A stretch of 64,000 bases of DNA from assembly GCF_000189635.1 (NCBI RefSeq), contig NW_002476218.1, positions 248,001 to 312,000 of the forward strand. Reading direction: 5' to 3'. Both the position numbers and the translations under genes were made by a program. This DNA comes from Tetrahymena thermophila SB210 (Eukaryota; Ciliophora; Oligohymenophorea; Hymenostomatida; Tetrahymenidae). The notes beneath the pieces were generated by a model, which was not told the origin of the DNA, did no database searches, and saw only the letters and a list, made by a program, of their open reading frames with translations. Of the stretch, positions 14,941 to 26,000 are shown in pieces. The stretch's first letter is position 1; every line of letters starts with the position of its first letter.

Positions 14941-15506
14941 TTAGTTATTTTAAATAGTAAAGTCTATAAGTATCTATTTATTATTAATCATAAAGTGTTG
15001 TAATAATAAATCAAAATTAGATTAAATAATTTTCTATTTTGCTTTGGTTTAGTTTCAAAAATTAAATAAGTTTAATATTATTAAAAAATATTTTTATTTA
15101 ATATCAATATTTTTTCAACTCTAAATTGTTCCTCAAAATTATTATTTAAAATTTTTTTAAAAACAAGGTTATATCTCCAAATTATATAAGATTATGCTTA
15201 ATTGTAAAATCAATTCTGCTTGAAAAAAAAAAATTATATATCTTAAAAATACCTAACAAAATTATAAGACTAATAAAAAAATATCTTGAGAATAAAAAAA
15301 TTAATTTTAATTTTGATTAATTATTAATATAGTATTCGAATTTTTTAACTAAATTGAATTTAATTAAATTAAAAATTTGAAATTTTAAAAGATCATTTTA
15401 ATTAATTAATACTTTTAATAAATAAATTTAACAATAATTAAAACATTTAATTTAAAATTTTGCAACTATTACCATATTTATTTTTTATTTTTTTATTTAT
15501 TTATAT
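14941..15506. other. Intergenic between convergent genes
   Basis: About 570 bp of A/T runs between the 3' ends of the GTPase-like gene (+) and the Maf gene (-). No coding frame or structured element is seen; it should hold both polyadenylation regions. Confidence 0.6.
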
Positions 15507-16474
15507 TCACTACCAATTTAATTCTTTGATGTTATCAACTAAGATTTTACATAAACTATATACTGGTAAACCTATAACAGTCGAGTGCTATCCTTCAATT
15601 TTTTCAATAAATGAAGCACCTACATCTTAAATGCCATAACCTCCACATTTTCCTCTTTAATTTAAAATATATTATTAAAATAAATTGTCTAATTTATTTA
15701 TTATAGTCTAAGAAATTACTTAAAATGATCTGTTTTAGAATAAGCTATGATGCATTCTTCAGGAATATCTCCAAAAATTACTTTACAAGTATCAATAACA
15801 TGCCTTTCTATCACTTTATTATTTTGCTTATCATTAAATAGAACAAAGCAAGCTGTATGTACATATTATGTATTATTTTTAAATGTTCTTAAGAAATCAG
15901 CTGCTTATTATTCATTTTCCTTTAAAAGTTGTAAATTAATAAAGGGAATATTTTTTAATATCAAATTTTACAGGTTTTTCGATGATTTTATCATTTAACA
16001 CGATTATTGTATCACAAAAAATAGCTATATCCCAGTTGATATTTTCTTATTAAAATTTTTTTAAGACATCATTCACTTTTCCTTAACATGTATCCTTAAT
16101 TTTATTTTAATATTTACATAATTAGGAGAATTGGCATGAATTTAAATACAAAGAAAGAAATATAAATAAATAAATTTGTTCGAACCTTAACATAATCTTT
16201 TGGGTCTTTATACAGAGATTTATCAAGATCTTCTTCAAATGAGCTAGGATAAATATTGAGCTATAGTCCCTATTAATTAGATCTTAATTTAACAAATTTG
16301 AATTTAAAAAGAATAATTTACAAGCTATTCTAATAAATTTCTTCTGGGCTTAGACTCTATAAAGTATTAAAATTAAAATAATTAATATATCTAAAGAGCT
16401 TATTAAGAATATATTTTACGAGAGCAAAGGAAAATATTTTTATTTTTAAGAGTGTTTAAGTAGGCAATCAGCAT
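15507..16474 (-). CDS. Maf family nucleoside triphosphate pyrophosphatase
   Basis: Six exons, read on the minus strand: 16474-16420, 16356-16322, 16269-16186, 16094-15972, 15919-15720, 15654-15507. They sum to 645 nt: 214 residues plus TGA, the normal length of a stand-alone Maf protein. The family signature is nearly intact: N-terminal FLCSQSKPRRNLLEQLGL (usually LASxSPRRxELL), PSSFEEDLDK, the catalytic-type Asp in CDTIIV, then GKCGGYGIQDVGASF and VIGLPVYSL. Maf/ASMTL-type enzymes hydrolyse non-canonical or modified nucleoside triphosphates to monophosphates, a house-cleaning role, probably cytosolic here because no targeting peptide is visible. The SxxPRR motif is assembled across an intron and its Arg pair lies in a 35-nt exon, so it is invisible without splicing. 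Start chosen at the first ATG in frame with exon 1. Confidence 0.92.
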
Positions 16475-17125
16475 ATTTAATTTACTTTATGTATCTAATT
16501 ATATTTTACAAGAATTATCTCTACTTAAAAAATAATGAATAAATAAAAAATTAATTTAATGCAATTATGATAAATGATTGATAAAAAGATATTTGATTAT
16601 TTTGAAATAAATTAATATTATTAATTGAATATTATTATTGTTTAATATTAATAAAGAAATAAATCTAATTTAAAAATTATATACTAAAAGATAATTTAAA
16701 CTTTAACTTAATTTATTTAGCTAGTTTAAAAAATATATCATTTTTTTAAACTATAATTAATGTATTATTAAATCATCATAATCTTAAAGATAATATACTT
16801 TTAAATTTATTTTAAAAGCAATTACTCAATTAAAACATACAATAAAATATTATTAAACATTGTAGTAACAAAAATTATGAAATAAATCTAAAGTAAACGT
16901 CACCATTTTCAAGAATTAAGGTAGGATAGCCAAGTTTAAAAAATGATTGATATTTGAATTAAATATAATATATATTTATATTTAGAAATGTAATGTAAAA
17001 ACTAATCAAAAATTATGAGACTAATTTATTATCTTTGAATATTTGTATGACAAAAAGATTTTAAATGATTAATTAACAAATTTATTAGTAGAAATCAAAA
17101 ACAAATAAAGCAGTCTATAATTGTT
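16475..17125. other. Intergenic between divergent genes
   Basis: About 650 bp between the start codons of the Maf gene (-) and the SP-RING gene (+), so probably two promoters. Almost entirely A/T; no TATA box or operator can be told apart from the background composition. Confidence 0.55.
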
Positions 17126-19648
17126 ATGGATGATAAAAAATAAAATTATTTGAATGAGGATACTAAGGATTATTCATTTAAACATTAAAATAATAATTAA
17201 AAGTCCTTTGAAGAAGAATATGAAGAGTATGGGTAGTGCTTTTCAGATTGTGAATAATTCTGTCTTGATAGTTAAATATAAAAATCGAGTTAGTTAAAAA
17301 ATATGATTACTAATTTGATAGTAGATTCAGATAATTTTTAATACTTAAAACTAAAAGGTTTAGATCAAGCTACTCTTACGATTATTGAATTCAATAATAT
17401 ATTTTAGGAACAAGTGCAATAATTTTTGGATTAAATAAATACTATAATTGCTGAAGAAGTTGATATTTTTACAGAATATGTACATTTTGAAGTAATTCGA
17501 GATAAGTAGGATAAAATCAGTTGTTCTTTATATATGATAAAATGTTTAGATATTTAAGCAATAAAATGTTTTAGTATTATTAAAGTAGAGGAAATTATAT
17601 AATTTATTAAACATATTCTTCAAATATTTTCAAAATATGAAATCTTAAAAAGATTTATTAATAATTTAGCCTTGCCAAATTTCATATATATACAACCAAA
17701 TGGTTAGCTAAAATTTGACTATCTTTACTTTTTTTTAGAATAGTTTAATAGAAATTTTCATTAACATACTTAAAAATCTTGTGAAATTGAAGAATTAATA
17801 GATTTTGATATTTATAATTTATAAGAGTTTAACACGTAAAATAAGAATACTAGTTAATTTAATATTGAAGTTTTAATATACGAGTATTTCTAAAAGAAAA
17901 ACTCAAATACAACTCAGCGTGATAAATCATTTAGCTTAATTACATCAAGTTCAAATTAGTAATAAATGTCTACTATAGATGATAGCACATTTTTAGCTTA
18001 AATCTCAAGGTAAGAAAATTATTAGTTAGAACCTAAATGTATTTTTCTTGAATAAGACAATTTCAAATCAGAATTTATTCCTGACCTTTCAGACTTTACT
18101 TAGATATCATAATAATCTCCTCCTTAACACATATAATATTGTCAGAACACTATTAAAAAGTTAATATACATTGAAGGTGTTAAAAATATAGATAAAATAG
18201 TAAAAAGTTACAATAATAAATAAAACTATTCACAATATCAAACATAACATGGAAAATAATAAAAATAACAAAATACCTCAAAATTGAATATTAATCAAAA
18301 AGTTTATCTTTCTCTTATTAGAATCGCTAAAAAAGTTTTTTATAAGAATATACTAAAATCTTCATAAATGTATTATGAAGATTCTCCTTTTTATTACCAA
18401 ACCCTGATGAATATAAAATAAGAATTGGAGCAAGAAGGAGAATAATTTATAAATAAAAAAAAATATGAAAGCTATGCAAACAGAGAACCATTTTGGAATC
18501 TCAACAGAGATGAATAAACAAATATACTTGGAAATGTTTTAAATATATAACTAAGTTTAAAAGATTATATTACAAAATCAATAATGGAAAATCCTATAAG
18601 ATTTGCTGAATGTGTGCGACATACAGAATGTTTTGACTATTCTACATTAAGCTACCTTTAAAAATTAGGAAAATGTCCAGAATGTTTTTAATACATTAAG
18701 AATTTTTATGAAGATAAGTATCTCAAGTTTATCATTTAATTTCTTTCTAGACAAAATACAAAATAAAACAATTCAATATCAACATAATAAAAAACAGATT
18801 GCTACTTTCCGTATTTTATTTAGTCTGTTAACTGCTACAGTAACAATGGGATTTTTATTCCTATTATTGAATATATCAATATATCAACTACTCCTTAAGA
18901 TAATAGCTTAGAGATTTCTAATTTATATCCTATTACAAATTTTATTGACCTTGAGTATTTATATTAAATTATTAAATATAACACAAATGAAAAAACACAA
19001 TAAATGTTGTGTCAATACTAATTTTTTACATAAAGAGAAGATAGCTTTGCAAGATAGCTGATTTTGAGTATTGTAAATTTTAATATATATGGAAATAAAT
19101 TTCAATTTAGACTGAATAAAGTCTTCAATGAAAATAGCTTTTTAGAATACCCGATCAGAAATAGCAATTATAGCTGTACACATGTTGACTGTTTTGATAT
19201 TAGTGATTTATTTTTAATAAACTAAGTTTAAAACTTTCAAGATAATAATTTAATATGCCCTGTTTGCAAGAATTCTATTAAAGTGGAAGATCTAGTCTAT
19301 GACAAAGAATATAAAAATGTAATTAACTTTGTCGAATAGATGCTGTTGTAAAAGCTTGAAAAGTCAAACGAGGAATATATCATCTAGAAGAAACATTACA
19401 GCGCAACAATAGACTTTACCAACGATATAGTTACATACTTAGATGATGAAATGTAATAATAAAAAATTAGAATTTAATGTTTGTAATCAAATTTTTAAGA
19501 ATATAAAAAGATAGTATAATTTTCCAGCATTAATCAGAGTTAGATATTTTATTATGATTAAGAGGATCATCTATAAGATCAAGAAATTTGGGAATAATTG
19601 TATGAGGAATCTAAACATATTCATAATAACTCTTTTAATGACAGTTGA
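17126..19648 (+). CDS. Tandem SP-RING (MIZ) zinc-finger protein, putative SUMO E3 ligase
   Basis: One uninterrupted frame of 841 codons including TGA (840 residues), read with TAA/TAG as Gln. Two zinc fingers of the PIAS/Siz SP-RING type are seen. The first, residues ~496-525, has CVRHTECFD and then GKCPEC. The second, ~684-720, has CTHVDCFD and then ICPVC, with the usual acidic, hydrophobic follow-on LVYDKEYKNVI. C-x-H-x2-CFD followed by CPxC is diagnostic of SP-RINGs, which recruit Ubc9 and direct SUMO transfer, usually in the nucleus. The rest is low in recognisable domains: an acidic start, Gln/Ser-rich stretches around residues 240-380, a predicted α/β region of ~150 residues between the fingers, and an acidic tail. 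No SAP or PINIT domain could be seen. Whether both fingers bind Ubc9 is unknown. Confidence 0.85.
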
Positions 19649-20580
19649 GATAGACGACACATATCAAGATTTTTTATTAATATAAAATATTATAAAAAAA
19701 AAAAAGTGTACGAGTATAAAAGATTACTTTATACAAAAACAACCAAAATTAAATTTCAATTAATAAATTACTATTTTCATATGTTAATTTTTTAATATGC
19801 CATTTTAAAATATATAAATACATATTTGTTTCAAATTTATATTTGTATTTTCTTTAAACCGTTAGGTCATTCAAATATTTTATTTTTATTTAATGATTTT
19901 ACTTTAAAAAATAATCTTCTATTTTTTATTTAATACTTTATTTATTTATTACATTTTTATATTTTTATAATAAATCCAAAATTATAATATAGAAAACAAA
20001 CCTTTAAAAAAGATGAAATTGTATATATAAAAGACATTATACAAAAATACCCAAAATTAAATATTTATTAGTCTACTTTGGTGATTAAATATTGATTTTA
20101 TAATATAATAAATTCAAAATATAAATAGAGAGTGTTTCAAATTTTTCTATTTATATTATCTTTAAGTCATTTTTATCACCCTAATATTTTGTATATTTAA
20201 ATAATATTTTAATTTTAAAACAAAACTCTTCTACTTATCAGAAAATATTTTATTTATTTAGTATTTATCCAGTTATTTACTTATTATTATTTTTTTAAAT
20301 TTTACTTTTGTAAATTTTTAAGCAAACTACGAGATTAAATTTAATGAAGAATTTAAATTTAAGGAACATACAATAAGTAAGTATGAATCTAATAAGCAAA
20401 ATATTAACATAAATTATGAATTCTTGTATAAAAATAATAATATTTAATCTTTTAAATACTATTTTCATTTGTTTTTTTTACACTATATTCGAACTATAAC
20501 TTTATAGATTCAATTTCTATATATTCCTTAACTCAGAAATGTTTAGTTACTGATATTAAAACTTTTGCAATTGCTTAAAC
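19649..20580. other. Intergenic between convergent genes, AT-rich
   Basis: About 930 bp without coding potential, between the SP-RING gene (+) and the small gene ending at 20581 (-). Its first two thirds contain a diverged ~300-bp direct duplication, listed separately. Confidence 0.6.
19700..20215. repeat. Diverged direct repeat, about 300-bp unit, two copies
   Basis: The block tatacaaaaacaaccaaaat near 19731 recurs as tatacaaaaatacccaaaat near 20039. In both copies it is followed by a tttcaaattt...tttatatt segment, a tctttaaacc/tctttaagtc segment, and a bttattt tract. The offset is about 308 bp, suggesting an old tandem duplication. Alignment was by eye; AT-rich DNA produces spurious similarity, so confidence is moderate to low. 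Confidence 0.4.
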
Positions 20581-21740
20581 TCAGATTAAGTCACCCTTAG
20601 AAAGAATTCTGACATTTTCCTTGTTAGCAACGTCAATATAACCACAGATATCGTGGACGTAGGCCTTAGCCATATTAGCAACGTCTTGTTGAATCAAAAT
20701 GTAAGCTAATAATTATCAAATAAATTATAAATATATAAATAACATTTCTCTTAAAGTTATAAAGCAATTACTGTTAGAAGCGATGTTATTTTCAACATAA
20801 TCAACGATCTAACGACCTCTGAAAGATCCTCTTAAGAAGTCCTTAGCTTAGTACCAGTTGGTGTCATCAATATCGATATCGCTCAATAACAAAGACATTT
20901 TATCCTTCTTTTCTAAATTTAAAATTATAAAAAATTAATTGAGTAAATCAAGTTTCATATTATTTAAAAGTTTAGGAATTAATGGCAATCATTATTTTTT
21001 CTGAATAAATTTATATTCTTTTGTACAATTAAATTTTTCCTAATTAAATCAAGCATTTTTATTTATCAAATTTTATTTATAAAGATATTGATTGAAAATT
21101 TATTTATTTATTTGTTTGTTTGATTTATTGATTGATCCTTGTAAGATTGACTTTTTGATAGCTTTTTGTTTTGAAATATTTCATATTAATGAATTTATTA
21201 TACTTATAATTAGCATTTGCTCATATTTCTTTTCTATATTGTCAAGTTGAGTTGATACAGCACTTGCTAGTTGATTTAATTTATTTAATATATATATACA
21301 TACTCAGTGACTTTATTTTATGACTCAGCTAATATCAATCAACTTCTATCATTAAAATTACTAATGCATTTCTGTTGCTTTTATATCATCTCTTTTTAAA
21401 TTTTAATTATTGAGCTAGTATTCAATTTTTAATTTTAAATTTAAATGCCTCCTAACTTTTCTTTTTTCTTTGTGCTTACTTCAGCATTTTTAACTAAAAC
21501 TTTGATCACTAAATTATTTAAAGTTTTACCTCTAATAGGATAGGCCTTGAATAATCTTTGGTAGTAAGGAACGGGCCAGGTAGAGGTGGACATAACTCTG
21601 TCGACCATGGGTCTTTCAGCCAAAGAACCCCATTGTAAGGTGAAATTTCTAATTGCTAAAAAAACATTTTAAGTTAATAATTGAGAATTAGAAGCATAAA
21701 ATATATTTATAGTCCTTCCATATGATAATAGATTATTCAT
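20581..21740 (-). CDS. Conserved-looking protein of unknown function, highly expressed codon pattern
   Basis: Three exons: 21740-21480 (87 codons), 20907-20772 and 20705-20581 (together 87 codons including TGA), 173 residues. The first intron is long (~570 nt); its donor gtaagc is good, but its acceptor is uncertain (AAAAG or the nearby TTTAG, which would not keep the frame). Clear coding segments are LQWGSLAERPMVDRVMS, WPVPYYQRLFKAYPIRGK, DIDIDDTNWYQAKDFLRG, DVANMAKAYVHDICGY and a C-terminal GDLI. Codons such as AAG, GTC, ACC and GCT dominate, unlike the neighbours, which points to high expression. The N terminus is rich in Asn/Ser/Leu with Arg and could be a mitochondrial presequence. Family not recognised; a ciliate-specific respiratory-chain or ATP-synthase subunit is only a guess. 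The ATG at 20898 could alternatively start a separate small gene. Confidence 0.65.
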
Positions 21741-21761
21741 TATTTTCCATTTGATTTCTTT

Positions 21762-22209
21762 TCAACTAAATAAAAGAGCTAATTATTTTAATTTTGATAG
21801 TTGACTAGCATTTTTGTTAAAAAACTTTCCTAATTTTTATAAGAATGCACTACATACTATGGAATGAACTATCTTTTTGATGATAAAATTATTTTTTAAA
21901 TACATTTGAAAACCAAAGAGTTAGCTTTTTTGCTTGATAAGGAGTTCATTTTCTTTCAGATTAACTTTTTCTTGAATTAATTCTTTGTTTTTGATTTGTT
22001 TTTATTTATCTTTTAAGCTATTGAACTTGCGTATTTTTCTTTTATTCTTTTAATCTGAATTTAATTAAGACTATTTTTCATTTATTTTCATTAAATTTTT
22101 ACTTTTTCCCCTTCATATTATTTTTTATGAAATATAACACAAAATATTATGAATTTCTATCAATATCTTCTACGATTTATCTTTCTTCTGATGCCAGCAT
22201 CTTTTCCAT
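21762..22209 (-). CDS. Small coiled-coil protein, unknown
   Basis: Two exons, 22209-22141 (23 codons) and 22070-21762 (103 codons including TGA), with a 70-nt AT-rich intron (gtgtta...aaatag); 125 residues. The start MEKMLASEERQIVEDIDR is acidic. A Lys/Glu/Gln coiled coil follows (KDKQKQIKNKELIQEKVNL), then a basic hydrophobic C terminus. The stop lies only 21 bp before the ATG of the downstream gene at 21740, very tight for a ciliate. An alternative model splices exon 2 (weak donor in ...LFG|gttttc) into the downstream gene, making one longer protein. Coding quality of the first ~70 residues is good; the last ~50 are AT-driven and could be intron. No family recognised. Confidence 0.45.
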
Positions 22210-23059
22210 ACGAATTAATATATAAGATAGGATCCTTTAAATATAATTATTAAAAAGAGAAGGATATTTTATTTCTAAGTATCTTACTTGTACATTTATA
22301 CACTAAGACTTTTGAATAGATATTTATTTTAGATATTCAAATATCATCTATCTCGTTATTTGATTTTTGGTAAATGATATTCACTATATATTGCTTGTTA
22401 CTTAGTGAATAAAATCTTTAATCTAAAATTCATTTTAGTAAATTTTATAAATCTATCTGTTTATAATTTGTTTTCTGATAAATTTTTAACTTTATTTTTC
22501 CATTTATAATAATCCAAGATTGATATTTTATTTAACTTTATTAAATAATTTTTTTTATAAAAATTTCAAAATTTTAAAATCTAAAATCAAAATTTTAACA
22601 ATTAAATTCATTAAAATTAATTTTTTAATAATAAAAATAAAATAAAGTTTGAAATAAATACATTTTTAGTTCACTTATTAAAATATATTAAGCTAATAGT
22701 ATTATATTTTTTTAATCAAAATTTTAACATTAAACAATAATATAACTTATAAAAATAAAATGAAGATTCAAATTAATTTTTTTTATTTTAATTTATTAAA
22801 ATTAAGCTGAATGGGCCAACCATATTTTATTTTAGTTCAGTATTTAATTTATAGGTATGCTAAATAAAACATATTTATTTGAGAGAAGACTCAAAATACA
22901 TCAATTGCAATTATATTTATTACTTTAAAAAATAAAATGAAGCTTTAGATAAATTTACTTAAATATATTAGGCTAAATGAATAATATTTTGTATTGTTTT
23001 TGAATATTATTTATAAATATGCAAAAATATATAAATTGCTTAATAACGGCCAATTTATA
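22210..23059. other. Intergenic, AT-rich
   Basis: About 850 bp between two minus-strand genes, nearly all A/T with runs of T and A. No RNA gene or coding frame is supported. It should contain the 3' UTR of the PAS gene and the promoter of the coiled-coil gene. Confidence 0.55.
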
Positions 23060-26000
23060 TCAAGAGTTAAGACGGTTTTATTATGAGTATCTTTTGATAG
23101 TCTTAATTAATGACTCTTCAATTTAAATTGTTGAAAATGGAATCAAATATATTAATTATTTAGTAATTTATGAATATCTTTTTAGTTATTCAAAATATAC
23201 GAGAATTACAGCCAGATATACTATTGCTAGTGCTATTAATGAAATTGTTAACAACAATATGAGTCTTGTTTAGTTAGAATCAAAATAAGTTTAAAAGTAT
23301 CCTTCTATCGTAGCTAATATTGCCTATGCATGATAATAAACATAGAATGTTAGTTCATTGTTTTTATTCTCTTATAAATAATTACTTTACTAATAAGAGA
23401 AAATACTATATCTATTATAGAGAAAAGAGAAAGTAAGCTTAGACCCTTGCAATAATATACCATCAAAAATATTAGAGCATCTTTATGTAAGTTACCCTTC
23501 TTGTTAATTAAAGCCTGTAATATTTTGAGGTAAGTTAGCACATATATTTTCATTCAAAATTTAATCTTTCAATGCCTCTATTTGGGAAGCTGTGAATAAA
23601 CCTTGATAAAGTGTTTTATCTTGAAATAAAATAGACTCATATTGAGAGATATAATTAAGAGATTGCTAAAACAAATTAAAATATTTATTTAAGTTTTGGC
23701 TGTAATCAATTTAATATAAAATATTAAGAGTATTTAGACATGTTAGGGAGTTTTATATATTTGAAAGTTTTTAGTAAAAAAATTTTGAATCAGGGAGATC
23801 TCCAATAAATATTAAATTAGTGTAGAGCATAAATATACTTGGTATGATTTAACAGATTAAACAAACCATTAATATTGAGACAAACAAACTCACTTCTGTA
23901 TGCTTTTTGCTTTTAATTGCAATAAAGTTGCTAGTTTTATTACATCTCTTTTACTTATTTTTAATGTCTAAGTTATAGGATTGACTAAAACTTGTTATCT
24001 ACCTTTACTACTAATCAAATTCCTCTAACCTTTTATAAATCTCATCTCTAAAGGATAATAACTTAAAACTCTAAAACTCATTCTAATTATTTTATTCTAA
24101 GCTCTTTTTTACTCTCAATAAATGGACTCTTTCAATATCAATTTATTTTAGTGGAACATTGCATATCAACTTTTACAGTTATCTCTGATTTTTCTGATAA
24201 GAATAAAATACCCAAACTCCAACAAAGAATATCACAACGACACACACTTATACACAGCTAAATAGTACTATAATTTACTATTAGAATGAACTTAAATCGC
24301 TTGACAAGGAGTCTAACTTATCATTTACCAACTGAACAATATTTTCAGTGTATTATTGAAAAATATCTACATAAAAATGACTTCTCTATTCTATTTAATT
24401 TCCAAAAAAAAAAATTTAATGAAGATAAATAAATATTTATGATAAAAAGGACCTTTATTTTAGAGGTATTAAAAGTTTAAAAAGAATGCATTTCTGTAAC
24501 TGATACTTAATTGGCTACTACTTTCGTCAGATAATTATGGTTAGTAGTAAGGTATTTATGAATTTTCATAAAGCTATACTATATAACCTAAATCCATATA
24601 TTACTGCATTTATAATAGATAAAGTTAACTAAAATACGACAAAGCACCTATTTATTAGTTTTTACCAATTTAATATATTTTTTAAGTAAATATAAATAAT
24701 ACTTGATGCAAATTGATCACTTTAAGTATCTACAAGGATAGTTAAAGCTGTAAATTCGTTGAGAGAATCTAAATATGATGTTTGAGATTTTACTATGTTG
24801 ATTTGTTAATAAAAATTATTTTAACAGCTTTTTTGTATTGAACTTGAAACTGTGATTCCAATTATTATCAATGCAAATTCAATTATTTTGATTAATTTAA
24901 TAAAACTTAATTTAAAATTTATAGAATCTATTTTAATGTATTTATCTATAATACTCATGTTATCTTCATATTTTTTAAAATCATATCTTTCATCCTTTTA
25001 AATTTTAAATAAATTCAAAATTTATTTTCATAAAAAAAAATTTTACAAATTATTTTGAATTGCCCTCGCTTTTTTAAATAATAATTTGATGAGATTGTGA
25101 CTCGCCACTAAAGACATGAGAAAGATTTTCTTTTCCTTTCTTAGTTTTTGCATAGTTATCGTAATAAATTTAATTATATTTCTAAAACAGTTATTAAGGC
25201 TCCATTTCTAACAACTATTTTTCCATTACACTTGCTCGTGTGTCATTTTTTTTAAGTAAGGCAGCTATAATTTATTAGATCATATCTCCCTTTTAATCGT
25301 CGTTTAATGATTGCATTTCGAAGAAGTTATCGAAGAATTTTTGTTTTTTTTTGCTTTTATTTTTTTCTTTTATTTACTCAGTAATTTTAAACACGCTTCT
25401 TCTTAGTTTTTGCATCGACTAGAAATTTGTTTACTCAGAGCTCTAACTATCTCTTGCATCAGTTTTTATATTTAAACTATTATCTTTGCTAGAATTCTCT
25501 TTCAAGTTTTCTTCTTTAACTTCTTTAATTTCAGGTATTTCACTTTAATTTAAATTTTCAACGCCCACTTCTGCAAGCTTTTAGGTATTTTCTTATTCAA
25601 TTTTTCTCTTTTCGTTTGTCTGGTAAATCTAAATCAAAAATAACAAATAAAATATATTTATTTACAAAATTAATAGTTTAAAAATTTCTTATTTTAAAGC
25701 TTTTTTGTAAAATCAATAAAAATAATCATAATAAAATTAGGTAATAAAATAGATCTTTTAAATTAAAATAAAAAACTGATATTCATTAACAACCTTTCAG
25801 ATGCTTTGAATTTTTATTTAAAAAATCTTTTGGTCATGATAACAAAAAAATGAGAAGAAAAATTTTTTTAATATTATATATTTTGTAATTACTTTATCTC
25901 TATTTACTCCTATTTCGCTTTCAATTGTAGTAATTGCTGTTCTATTAGATACTAAAGGAGAATTTTATTAAAAAATATCTCCCTAAGCAGATCTTTATGT

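Noticed and set aside
14741..14944. Plus-strand ATG ORF of 67 codons
   Set aside because: It is a shadow frame of the last exon of the GTPase-like gene (14731-14940), whose own frame is better protein.
16170..16190. ttcgaacc resembling a tRNA T-loop
   Set aside because: No cloverleaf partner arms; it is the donor region of a Maf intron.
16186..16330. Apparent loss of the Maf N-terminal catalytic motif (reading KFKFVKLRSN before QQGL)
   Set aside because: That reading translates intron sequence. Splicing at 16322/16269 and 16420/16356 restores SQSKPRRNLLEQLGL.
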